DNA from: a virus
Direction: 5' to 3' (one strand)
IMG/VR virus record: IMGVR_UViG_3300020183_000067
Span: 1 to 64,000 of that record
Length of the DNA stretch: 64,000 bases
In this document: positions 47,735-54,332 of the stretch, in pieces
How the letters are laid out: every line of letters starts with the position of its first letter
How positions within the stretch are numbered: position 1 is the stretch's first letter
Program-made: the position numbers and the translations under genes
The notes under the pieces: model-generated
What the model was told of the DNA's origin: nothing
Seen by the model: only the letters and a program-made list of their open reading frames with translations
The model's database searches: none

Positions 47735-47973
47735 TGCAAGCACCTGATACACCCTGTCTCATATGTGAAAAAGCCATCATGTACTTGTGGCCAGATCACG
47801 TTCTTGAAGATGGTGGAGTTCCAAGCAATCTCAACAATGCAGTTGATATAGACATCGTAGGCTCATACGGCTCAAGTTTTGACTTGAATGTCTATCACGC
47901 CATCATCTGCGATGACTGTCTAGACAAAGCAATCCAGCGTCGTCGAGTCACATTCATCAAAAGTTACCTTTAA
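47734..47973 (+). CDS. Zinc-binding 79-aa protein
   Basis: ATG 47734 (TAATG) rather than an upstream in-frame start. MQAPDTPCLICEKAIMYLWP with CLIC (C8,C11) and CDDC (C59,C62) forming a zinc knuckle pair; acidic middle. Last gene of the three-gene coupled operon, followed by a terminator. Confidence 0.6.
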   Translation: MQAPDTPCLICEKAIMYLWPDHVLEDGGVPSNLNNAVDIDIVGSYGSSFDLNVYHAIICDDCLDKAIQRRRVTFIKSYL

Positions 47974-47983
47974 AAACTATAAA

Positions 47984-48028
47984 AAGCCAATGTACATAGT
48001 GAATGCTATATATATTGGTTTTTTATAT
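47984..48028 (+). terminator. Terminator after 47973 gene
   Basis: AAAGCCAAT pairs with ATTGGTTTTT (about 47984-47994 and 48017-48026) with a long AT-rich loop, ending in T6. It follows the three-gene operon. Confidence 0.6.
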
Positions 48029-48032
48029 TAAG

Positions 48033-48052
48033 ACTAGAGCGAGAATCGCCCA
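48033..48052 (+). repeat. ACTAGAGCGAGAATCGCC element, copy 1
   Basis: GACTAGAGCGAGAATCGCCC here and AACTAGAGCGAGAATCGCCG at 48494-48513, both between a terminator and the next leader. Copy 1 is followed by GCGATTCGAGCG (48087-48098), giving an inverted repeat. Possibly a promoter or operator. Confidence 0.45.
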
Positions 48053-48184
48053 ATTTAAAATGTCAATTTTAATGATTGCGATTCGAGCGAAATATTTCTA
48101 CTAATGTGTTGCTATTTTTATACGGCGATGATATCATTATCATTGTCCAAATAAGCAGCACATTTAAAGGAGAAATTCAAAACT

Positions 48185-48403
48185 ATGCCTCGGCAACATC
48201 AGTCTTCAGCAATGAAGAAAATACTGACTGATTTAATTCGGTTAGGATTTACAGTTGAAAGAGCCAAGTCGGGCGTTTATAAGATACTCCCCCCTCCGAG
48301 TATCAAAGGCCCAATGTACATTACTCACGCTACCGAATCTGCTCTACATCCCATGAGACGTGATTTCAAGCGAATGTACAATGTTGAATTGACTGTGCGT
48401 TAA
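48185..48403 (+). CDS. Small HicA-like dsRBD-fold protein (72 aa)
   Basis: MPRQHQSSAMKKILTDLIRL GFTVERAKSGVYKILPPPSI: helix-strand-strand with 'KKIL..L...GF.v.r.kg..y.i.pp', then THATESALHPMRRDFKRMY, resembling HicA-like small RNA-binding folds that pair with HicB. No catalytic His is obvious. A partner antitoxin is not visible nearby. Phages carry such proteins widely. Confidence 0.5.
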   Translation: MPRQHQSSAMKKILTDLIRLGFTVERAKSGVYKILPPPSIKGPMYITHATESALHPMRRDFKRMYNVELTVR

Positions 48404-48420
48404 AATTTATGCGGGCAGAC

Positions 48421-48457
48421 AAGCCGGTGTAGGTATGGTGGTCACCTATACCGGCTT
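48421..48457 (+). terminator. 14-bp hairpin terminator
   Basis: AAGCCGGTGTAGGT (48421-48434) with ACCTATACCGGCTT (48444-48457), then TTGTCAT. Follows the 72-aa gene. Confidence 0.7.
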
Positions 48458-48850
48458 TGTCATATGCCTCTGTATTTAAAATATTTTTTTTAAAACTAGA
48501 GCGAGAATCGCCGCAAAAAATCTTGTCAGTATTTATAATTTATACGCATATATACACAGTATATGCTAACCTTTTAGTTGAAATATTAAAGAATATTTTA
48601 GGTTTTTTGTTGCCCAAACCACAAAACCTATGCTCTCGCAGGGGGGAACCCAGTTCCAACCTATGTACACCTCTATAAACCCCTTATGTGTACACCTGTA
48701 CCTCTAGTGTGTACACTGTCTATCTTGTTTTATCTACATATCTCGGACATAAACCTTCTTCTATTATGCCAAATAATTATTGTTCTAACAAAGAACAAGC
48801 TATTTATTCTAAAGTAGCTTTATTATTATTGTCTTACATAAGAAGTTACA
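48458..48850 (+). other. About 390-bp intergenic region with repeated TGTACAC
   Basis: No gene seen. Contains the second ACTAGAGCGAGAATCGCC element (48494-48513), TATGTACACCTC, TGTGTACACCTG and GTGTGTACACTG (48660-48719, four GTACA-type repeats), a T-rich run and AGCTA-TTTATTCTAAAG-TAGCT near 48810. Looks like a regulatory zone; a protein binding GTGTACAC palindromes could act here. Confidence 0.4.
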
Positions 48851-49123
48851 ATGCTCACTAGATTATTCAAGAATTTAGGCAGATTTTCTGCCAAGACTTA
48901 TTCTCTCAAAGATAATAAAAGAGTTTTAAAGAGAGCAATGATCGCTATCTATTCTTTTGTCGCAATTGATCTACTTCTGGATACTTTTGTGACCATACCC
49001 TTGGCTGTAACCTTGTATGTAGCTGGCCAAGTCACTTTGGCAATTTATATGATTGCGGGCGTTTTGCTTTTTAATCTCGCCATAATGTCACTTATTTACA
49101 ATACTTCCATCTCTGCTTCCTAA
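48851..49123 (+). CDS. Membrane protein with two helices (90 aa)
   Basis: MLTRLFKNLGRFSAKTYSLK: basic start, then AIYSFVAIDLLLDTFVTIPL and AVTLYVAGQVTLAIYMIAGV LLFNLAIMSL: two membrane spans. Unknown role at the host membrane (holin-like or exclusion). Confidence 0.5.
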   Translation: MLTRLFKNLGRFSAKTYSLKDNKRVLKRAMIAIYSFVAIDLLLDTFVTIPLAVTLYVAGQVTLAIYMIAGVLLFNLAIMSLIYNTSISAS

Positions 49124-49140
49124 AAAGAAAGGCATTTTAA

Positions 49141-49485
49141 ATGTTAAACCATAATCAAGTGTTAAGCCATGATCTTGATCATCCGATTCCTCTAGTCGAT
49201 TGTGATTGGACCAACCAGGCTGAATCCTACAAGTCTATGATTGCTATCTATGACGCTATATTGAAAGCTCTTTTTGAAACTGTAGGTTATATATCTGGCG
49301 GATTTTGTCCAGAGCCTTGTGAACATACCACTCTTCAAAATACAGATCCCTATCTGTACGCTCGTTTGACCAACGTTTGGAGTGTGTACAAGAAAACCAA
49401 CGAACTTGTGCAGCAGCTTAATCATCACTATGATGTCGTGTTACCTACACATGCACGTGGTAAGCATTTCGACGAACCATTTTAA
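49141..49485 (+). CDS. Unknown 114-aa protein
   Basis: MLNHNQVLSHDLDHPIPLVD... SD AAAGAAAGGCATTTTAA. Mostly helical, one Cys pair (GGFCPEPCEH), ends His-rich (NHHYDVVLPTHARGKHFDEP). Followed by a very stable terminator. No recognised domain. Confidence 0.5.
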   Translation: MLNHNQVLSHDLDHPIPLVDCDWTNQAESYKSMIAIYDAILKALFETVGYISGGFCPEPCEHTTLQNTDPYLYARLTNVWSVYKKTNELVQQLNHHYDVVLPTHARGKHFDEPF

Positions 49486-49635
49486 AAAAAAATAATCGCG
49501 CGATTTTGCACGCTTTAATATAAAATCTTATATATACTTAGTTTTTCTTGGGCATGAAAAATCCTGGAAAAACTTTGTATGTATCAAATTAAAGTAAGAA
49601 TACCCTCCTTTTCTGCTTTTAAAAACTTACAAAGT

Positions 49636-49687
49636 GAGAGCTTGCTCTGGTCAATTACTTCCCTTTCCAATTGACCAGAGCGGCTCT
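49636..49687 (+). terminator. Strong long hairpin terminator
   Basis: GAGAGC-TT-GCTCTGGTCAATT ... AATTGACCAGAGC-GG-CTCTC (arms 49636-49656 and 49669-49687), loop about 12 nt, then ACATTTTTTATTTT. Among the most stable stems in the window. Confidence 0.75.
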
Positions 49688-49723
49688 CCCACATTTTTTA
49701 TTTTAGAAAGGCAATAGTTCATT

Positions 49724-49990
49724 GTGGATATTACTCAACACTATAACTCATATGAACCTTTAGACAATCCAGAATTAATGAATTTAGAAGCTAATTTTTA
49801 TGGTTTGTTGAATACATTTAATTCCGTCTACAATAAATATTACGATTTGATATTTCGTGTCCCTATAAATCTAGAAGACAAAGAAGCTCTTTCTAAGCTT
49901 TTTGAAGGTTTGAAAATTCTTTCAGAATCCTTTTCTAATCTTCCTGAAGCTTACCGCGAATTGTGTTCCTGTAAGGGCGTAGAAATATAA
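49724..49990 (+). CDS. Unknown 88-aa protein
   Basis: GTG start at 49724 with AGAAAGGCAATAG upstream. MDITQHYNSYEPLDNPELMN LEANFYGLLNTFNSV, helical with an acidic character (EALSKLFEGLKILSESFSNL). Layout resembles the 114-aa gene before it (N-term Asp/His, central helices). Unknown. Confidence 0.5.
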   Translation: MDITQHYNSYEPLDNPELMNLEANFYGLLNTFNSVYNKYYDLIFRVPINLEDKEALSKLFEGLKILSESFSNLPEAYRELCSCKGVEI

Positions 49991-50173
49991 TTTTTGTTAT
50001 ATGCCCTATTTTATACACCTTAATTGGTTTTTATGCTATAATATTATATGTTTGTAAGAGTTGTATCTAAAAAACTTCAGATATTTTAGATATATACTAT
50101 AGTCTTACCTTATATTTATATATCTTTATATATCTTAACAAGCAATAATCATCCCTCACGGAGGAGTATCAAA
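49991..50173 (+). promoter_or_regulatory. AT-rich promoter region
   Basis: 183 bp without a gene. TTGGTTTTTATGCTATAATATTATA (TTGG and TATAAT spaced like a sigma-70 promoter) near 50023-50047 precedes the HTH gene. Given in pieces: TTGG at about 50023 and TATAAT at about 50037. Confidence 0.45.
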
Positions 50174-50422
50174 ATGCCAAGAGGTAAATCCAATGCGATT
50201 GAACAGCTCATCAATACCAAGTACAACAAAGGAGTTGAGATCACTGTTGCTCAGCTTGCATCAGAAGTTGGTTGCACTGTTCAAAACGTGTATATCTACA
50301 TTAGAAAGAATCCTACTAGATTCTCTCAAATTCGTAGAGGCGTATATAAAATTAATCCATATGTTCCTGTCACTCCTAACCAAGTCAACTCTAGCAGCAT
50401 GACTTTTAATTCAGATAATTAA
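50174..50422 (+). CDS. Helix-turn-helix DNA-binding protein (82 aa)
   Basis: MPRGKSNAIEQLINTKYNKG VEITVAQLASEVGCTVQNVY: helix 2 'TVAQLASEVG' then turn and recognition helix 'TVQNVYIYIRKNP' with a wing (RFSQIRRGVYKI), a winged-HTH/MarR-like layout. SD GGAGGAGTATCAAA. Probably a transcriptional regulator of nearby genes. Confidence 0.6.
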   Translation: MPRGKSNAIEQLINTKYNKGVEITVAQLASEVGCTVQNVYIYIRKNPTRFSQIRRGVYKINPYVPVTPNQVNSSSMTFNSDN

Positions 50423-50514
50423 TTCTTTAAAACTTTGTAATATTTTAAAATTACGGTACTATTTTAGAAACGTAATTAATATTACGAAGCGCAGGAGTAC
50501 AATGTTTTCATGAA

Positions 50515-50561
50515 GTGTCCCCTGAGAGTTTAAATATTTAGACTCTCAGGGGATACACTTT
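50515..50561 (+). terminator. Terminator before the Rpf leader
   Basis: GTGTCCCCTGAGAGT pairs with ACTCTCAGGGGATACAC (arms 50515-50529 and 50545-50561 approx.), AT-rich loop, then TTTGTACAAAA. Separates the HTH gene from the leader. Confidence 0.7.
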
Positions 50562-50631
50562 GTACAAAATGTATTCCTAAAAACGGAGGAAAAATCTGTT
50601 TAATTATAACTCACACTATCAGAATATTGAT

Positions 50632-50805
50632 ATAATGTATAAATGCCCTAACGGGCAGGGGTAACATCCCCAACCTAATAGATAGTGATATCTACGAAGT
50701 CGGAGAGGCAACCTTGCCACTGTAACGGGCATCTCGTATGTGCCCGTGCAATCTTCGGTTTCGCAACCTGCGCGTTTGCTAATGAGACGTAAGTCTCAAA
50801 CCCAC
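50632..50805 (+). promoter_or_regulatory. Highly structured 5' leader of the Rpf/lysozyme gene (riboswitch candidate)
   Basis: TATAAT at 50632, then 170 nt containing consecutive hairpins TGCCC-TAAC-GGGCA (50643), GGGG-TAACAT-CCCC (50657), TAGATA-GTGA-TATCTA (50678), ACGGGCA...TGCCCGT (50724-50746) and GAGAC-GTAA-GTCTC (50783-50796). Leaders of actinobacterial rpf genes often carry the c-di-AMP (ydaO-type) riboswitch. I could not match its consensus by eye, so this is a candidate cis-acting RNA of unknown ligand. Confidence 0.5.
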
Positions 50806-50822
50806 ACGAAAGGAGCGATACC

Positions 50823-51791
50823 ATGCGCACATTACGAAAAACAATGTTGTCATTTATTCTGGCAACTAGTGCAATTATCCTAACCACAGTTGCACCTACC
50901 GCTCAAGCAGTTCTTCCATCTGCTTCAATGTCAACTTCTTCATCTGAGATTACTGATTCTTCTTTGATATTTATCAAGTGGAAAAAGTATAAAGTTACCT
51001 TTACTCCCACCATTGATTATTGGCAAAAAGTTGCACAATGTGAAACTGCCAATAATTGGAAAAATGGTGGTACATGGGCCGGTGGACTTGGTATATACAC
51101 CAAGGGCAAATTTGGTTCTTCTTCTATGGGCACTTGGGAAAGGTTTGGTGGCGAAGAATTCGCACCATCTCCTGACAAAGCAACCATGGAAGAACAGATC
51201 AAAGTTGCTAATCGCATAGCCGTTCTTGGTTACAAAACCACAGTTTACCGTGACCCCCAAATTGCCAAAATCAAAGGTATACCAGCCGTTTACCAATACG
51301 ATAAGGAACCTGTTGGATTTGGTGGCTGGGGCTGTGTTAAATCCAAATCGACAGGTAAATGGAGAATTGGATTACCCAAGAAGTGGACCAAGCACGCGTA
51401 TGTAAAACTTCCCACCAATTCTTCCATGTATTGTAAAAAATGGGAACATTTGTTTGAATATTATCAACTTCCTGTTAAAGTTTTCAGTTATATTGCTTGG
51501 CGAGAATCTCGTTGTCAAACACATGTAATTGGTTTGAACTTCAAATCTGGAATGTCAAAGAACAATTGTCAATCTTTAACTCCACAATGCAAAGCTGTTT
51601 CTAGCTATGACTCAGGTATTTTGCAAATCAACAGTACTTGGAAAACTGTAACAAGTTTGGTTTGCAAATCTCCTCGCGGTGATATGTCAGTTCTCAAAGA
51701 TCCACAATGCAACGTCAAAGTGGCCAAGTATCTTTATGACAGAGAACCAAAAAGACTTCATAGTTGGAGAATTAAAGTTTATTCAACTTGA
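50823..51791 (+). CDS. Secreted Rpf-domain / lytic transglycosylase-lysozyme fusion (322 aa)
   Basis: Signal peptide MRTLRKTMLSFILATSAIIL TTVAPTAQA (cleavage about residue 30). First domain: YWQKVAQCETANNWKNGGTW (Cys73, catalytic Glu74), GGEEFAPSPDKATMEEQIKV, an Rpf-type peptidoglycan hydrolase. Second domain: YIAWRESRCQ (Glu228) and YDSGILQINSTW, a goose-lysozyme/SLT-like fold. Two wall-cleaving modules in one secreted protein. Could be the phage endolysin exported by Sec or a virion lysin. SD AAAGGAGCG. Confidence 0.8.
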   Translation: MRTLRKTMLSFILATSAIILTTVAPTAQAVLPSASMSTSSSEITDSSLIFIKWKKYKVTFTPTIDYWQKVAQCETANNWKNGGTWAGGLGIYTKGKFGSSSMGTWERFGGEEFAPSPDKATMEEQIKVANRIAVLGYKTTVYRDPQIAKIKGIPAVYQYDKEPVGFGGWGCVKSKSTGKWRIGLPKKWTKHAYVKLPTNSSMYCKKWEHLFEYYQLPVKVFSYIAWRESRCQTHVIGLNFKSGMSKNNCQSLTPQCKAVSSYDSGILQINSTWKTVTSLVCKSPRGDMSVLKDPQCNVKVAKYLYDREPKRLHSWRIKVYST

Positions 51792-51898
51792 ACATAAAAC
51801 ATAGTAAATACCAAAAAAGGGGACAAGCACCAATACGGGCTGTTCCCAGAATTAGCTCAAACAAAACAATAATACGTTTCACTATCAAGGAGACAAAT

Positions 51899-52249
51899 AT
51901 GGCTACACGCATCAAGGATCTCTCTTCAGAGACCCAACTCATGACCCGTCCCGACAAGTTTGCTGTCACTCACACCAGCAAGCTTCTTACCGCTGTCACT
52001 GAGCCACCGTTCAACGTTGGACGTGGGCGTCCTCGCAATCCGATCTACACCGCTGTCTACGCGCAGTTGCTCAACAACCAAAATCAGTGGTTCCATGTCA
52101 ACATCGCGTTTACCTCAAAGAAGGATTGTTACAATTTCACCAACAATCTCTACAACCGTGCACGCAAGGATGTTCTTTCGCTGGCGCGTTCAACCGCCTA
52201 CAACGACAAGACCAAGACTTGGGACCTCTGGGTGATGCTCACCCGCTGA
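51899..52249 (+). CDS. Unknown 116-aa protein
   Basis: ATG 51899 after AAGGAGACAAAT. MATRIKDLSSETQLMTRPDK FAVTHTSKLL..., a beta then helix order with Arg/Lys-rich (GRGRPRNPIYTAVYAQ). Optimised codons. Unknown; perhaps nucleic-acid binding by charge. Confidence 0.5.
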   Translation: MATRIKDLSSETQLMTRPDKFAVTHTSKLLTAVTEPPFNVGRGRPRNPIYTAVYAQLLNNQNQWFHVNIAFTSKKDCYNFTNNLYNRARKDVLSLARSTAYNDKTKTWDLWVMLTR

Positions 52250-52259
52250 TTTTCTCTAT

Positions 52260-52343
52260 AGAATAGTGTTTTCCTGGGAGAACTTAAACCTACTACCATA
52301 TGTGGCATTGGATTTGTTCTCTCGGGAAAAACTATTTTTTTAT
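52260..52343 (+). terminator. Long hairpin terminator
   Basis: AATAGT-TTTTCC-GGGAGAAC ... GTTCTC-CGGGAAAAACTATT paired over about 20 bp with bulges, then TTTTTTA. Follows the 116-aa gene. Confidence 0.65.
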
Positions 52344-52372
52344 TCATACAAAATATTATTAAACGGAGTATC

Positions 52373-52483
52373 ATGTCTGGATTTCGATTGTTTATTGACT
52401 TTATTGCTGTTCTCACAGTTTTTGCCACTGTTGCATCACTTGTGTATGTCCAGCATAAATTCGACAAAGAACAAAATAAATAA
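52373..52483 (+). CDS. Single-helix membrane peptide (36 aa)
   Basis: SD ACGGAGTATC before ATG 52373. MSGFRLFIDFIAVLTVFATV ASLVYVQHKFDKEQNK: one hydrophobic helix, basic end. Followed by the 148-aa membrane protein; may act together at the membrane. Confidence 0.45.
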   Translation: MSGFRLFIDFIAVLTVFATVASLVYVQHKFDKEQNK

Positions 52484-52506
52484 ATATTTAATAAAAAGGC
52501 TTTAAT

Positions 52507-52953
52507 ATGTTTATAATGATGATGATGTTGGCCATTTCGTCGACTATTGTGGAGATGATGTTTGCGGCAAGATTTTCTGCTTGGCGCTATTACGCTCATA
52601 ATTACAAATGGTTCAACATGCTCGTTTCGATCTTTTTATCATACGTTCTTGGTCTGGCGTTCGGTGCAAGCGGTTTGATTGCCCTTGGTGCAGCCATGGT
52701 TTCGACTGTTTTGTCTATACCTGGTTATGCTTTCTTGCATTGGAATTACGATTCAGCTCCTGCCAGAGCTGTTGGAGGCAATTTGTTTCAACATCATTGG
52801 GACAAATGGAAGGTTGCTCTTGTTGATCTTTCTAAGATAATTTACAAAGTAATTCGTTTCATTACTGCTCCCATTTGGATGTCCAGAATTGTCCTCCAAA
52901 AATACAAAGAAGTTTCTGCAAAATACAAAGCTTACAAAACTGCTCGTGTTTAA
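52507..52953 (+). CDS. Membrane protein (148 aa)
   Basis: MFIMMMMLAISSTIVEMMFA, two further hydrophobic helices (FNMLVSIFLSYVLGLAFGAS and ALGAAMVSTVLSIPGYAF), then a basic amphipathic half (KYKEVSAKYKAYKTARV). Three or four helices. Possibly a holin or envelope-remodelling protein near the lysin gene; no known family. Confidence 0.5.
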   Translation: MFIMMMMLAISSTIVEMMFAARFSAWRYYAHNYKWFNMLVSIFLSYVLGLAFGASGLIALGAAMVSTVLSIPGYAFLHWNYDSAPARAVGGNLFQHHWDKWKVALVDLSKIIYKVIRFITAPIWMSRIVLQKYKEVSAKYKAYKTARV

Positions 52954-52983
52954 TAAACCATAACAATACAGGAAATATTTAAT

Positions 52984-53751
52984 ATGTTCACTTTTACTCC
53001 TGCTCAAATCAAAGAACTCACTAATTTTTATCTAAAACTTGACAACCTTACGGATACTTTTTACGATCTTGTGGATCGTAACAAGATCTTGGTTACAAAG
53101 GGTGATCTCATTCTCCATCTTGAACAAAGTCTTGAATCTTCTATTCAAACAATTGATCGGGCAATCACTCCCTATGTAAGTTCAACTGTAGTGGGATCTT
53201 GGGCCATTTCTCAAATTGGCATTACTCCCACTATTGCAGCTGCTCTTGGAACTTTTATTGACATCAACAATTTTGAAAATGTTGGTTCACTTTGGCGCCA
53301 TGCTGGTCTTGATCCTACTCAGAAAAATTCTTCCTTTTCACACAATCCAGATTTCAAATCTTTGTGTTGGAAAATTGGTACGAATTTTGCTGATCGTTCA
53401 GAGGAAAAAAGCTGTTTTTACGGACAGCTTTATCTTCAGGACAAGAAACGTCGTTTGACAAACAACGAACAGGGTAATTATTCTGAAAAAGCAGGAAAGA
53501 TCTTGCAAGATCTTAATCCTCGTTTTAACAACGACAAGACCACACTTCTTGAAGGTAAGCTTCCTGATGCACAGATTGATGCACAAGCAAGACGTTACGC
53601 AGTAAAGATCTTCTTGAGCCATTATTATGCTGTTGCTTATCAGGATCTCAACGCAGTTCCTGCCGACAGACCAACTAAGATTACTGTCAATGGCAAAAAG
53701 CAAACACTAGACATTCCAAACAACCCATTTACTGAAGAATCAATTTCTTAA
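52984..53751 (+). CDS. Helix-hairpin-helix protein resembling IS110 transposase C-terminus (255 aa)
   Basis: Contains ISQIGITPTIAAALGTFIDI NNFENVGSLWRHAGLDPTQK: 'i.qIg..tA..L...i.d...F.s...l..yaGLdP', the HhH region of IS110-family transposases/recombinases. It lacks the N-terminal DEDD nuclease half of IS110 enzymes and has no flanking inverted repeats. So probably a DNA-structure-binding protein, not an active transposase. Followed by the 148-aa gene. Confidence 0.55.
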   Translation: MFTFTPAQIKELTNFYLKLDNLTDTFYDLVDRNKILVTKGDLILHLEQSLESSIQTIDRAITPYVSSTVVGSWAISQIGITPTIAAALGTFIDINNFENVGSLWRHAGLDPTQKNSSFSHNPDFKSLCWKIGTNFADRSEEKSCFYGQLYLQDKKRRLTNNEQGNYSEKAGKILQDLNPRFNNDKTTLLEGKLPDAQIDAQARRYAVKIFLSHYYAVAYQDLNAVPADRPTKITVNGKKQTLDIPNNPFTEESIS

Positions 53752-53786
53752 GACTGTAAACACACAATCATAACAGGAATATTATT

Positions 53787-54233
53787 ATGACATATCCCAG
53801 TTACCCTGCCGAATGGCGCAACTGCTACCTTGTCTTGTACTCGGCTCCTGATGAGCTGTTCAATTACGACAAGAAAGTCACATACTGCAAACCAATTGTC
53901 CGTGCTCAGGACAAGGACAGAAACATTCTTGATTTCTACGGCGTAGTAGCCAGTAAGTTTGGAATTGCTGTTCCCGCAAAGACAACGCACTGGGCAATTG
54001 CAATTCTTGGTGTTCCAAACCCAAAAATTCTTTTTGAGGGCAAGCTTCCTGATGCTCTTCAAGTTCTTGAAGTAGATGTCAGTGACACTCAAGAAATTGC
54101 AATCGTACGATACAACAAAAACATCAAATTTGCAATTGGCCAAAAGCATTCTCTTCGCTCAAAGAAATCGTCCAAAGCTTCGAAAGAAGATTCTTGGACT
54201 GTAGAAGAATCTCTTGAAATTCTTTTTGGTTAA
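53787..54233 (+). CDS. Unknown 148-aa protein
   Basis: MTYPSYPAEWRNCYLVLYSA... beta-rich (VTYCKPIVRAQDKDRNILDF, EIAIVRYNKNIKFAIGQKHS) and ends with a Lys/Ser-rich and acidic tail (SKASKEDSWTVEESLEILFG). Precedes the second polymerase-like gene by about 100 bp, as the 144-aa gene does at the first locus, though sequence similarity is not evident. Confidence 0.5.
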   Translation: MTYPSYPAEWRNCYLVLYSAPDELFNYDKKVTYCKPIVRAQDKDRNILDFYGVVASKFGIAVPAKTTHWAIAILGVPNPKILFEGKLPDALQVLEVDVSDTQEIAIVRYNKNIKFAIGQKHSLRSKKSSKASKEDSWTVEESLEILFG

Positions 54234-54332
54234 TCACCACGATATCAAAACAATAAATGAATAACTTTGTTTTTTGATAAGGCAATAGTATATTCAGAAA
54301 AGAAAGGCAATAAAATCTCTTAAGGAGGGATT

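Noticed and set aside
48185-48403. Complete HicAB toxin-antitoxin pair
   Set aside because: No HicB-like partner is adjacent; kept only as a HicA-like fold.
50632-50805. Definite c-di-AMP (ydaO) riboswitch
   Set aside because: The conserved core sequence was not found by eye; kept as an unassigned structured leader.
52984-53751. Active IS110 transposase/insertion sequence
   Set aside because: No DEDD catalytic half, no terminal repeats or duplicate target bases.
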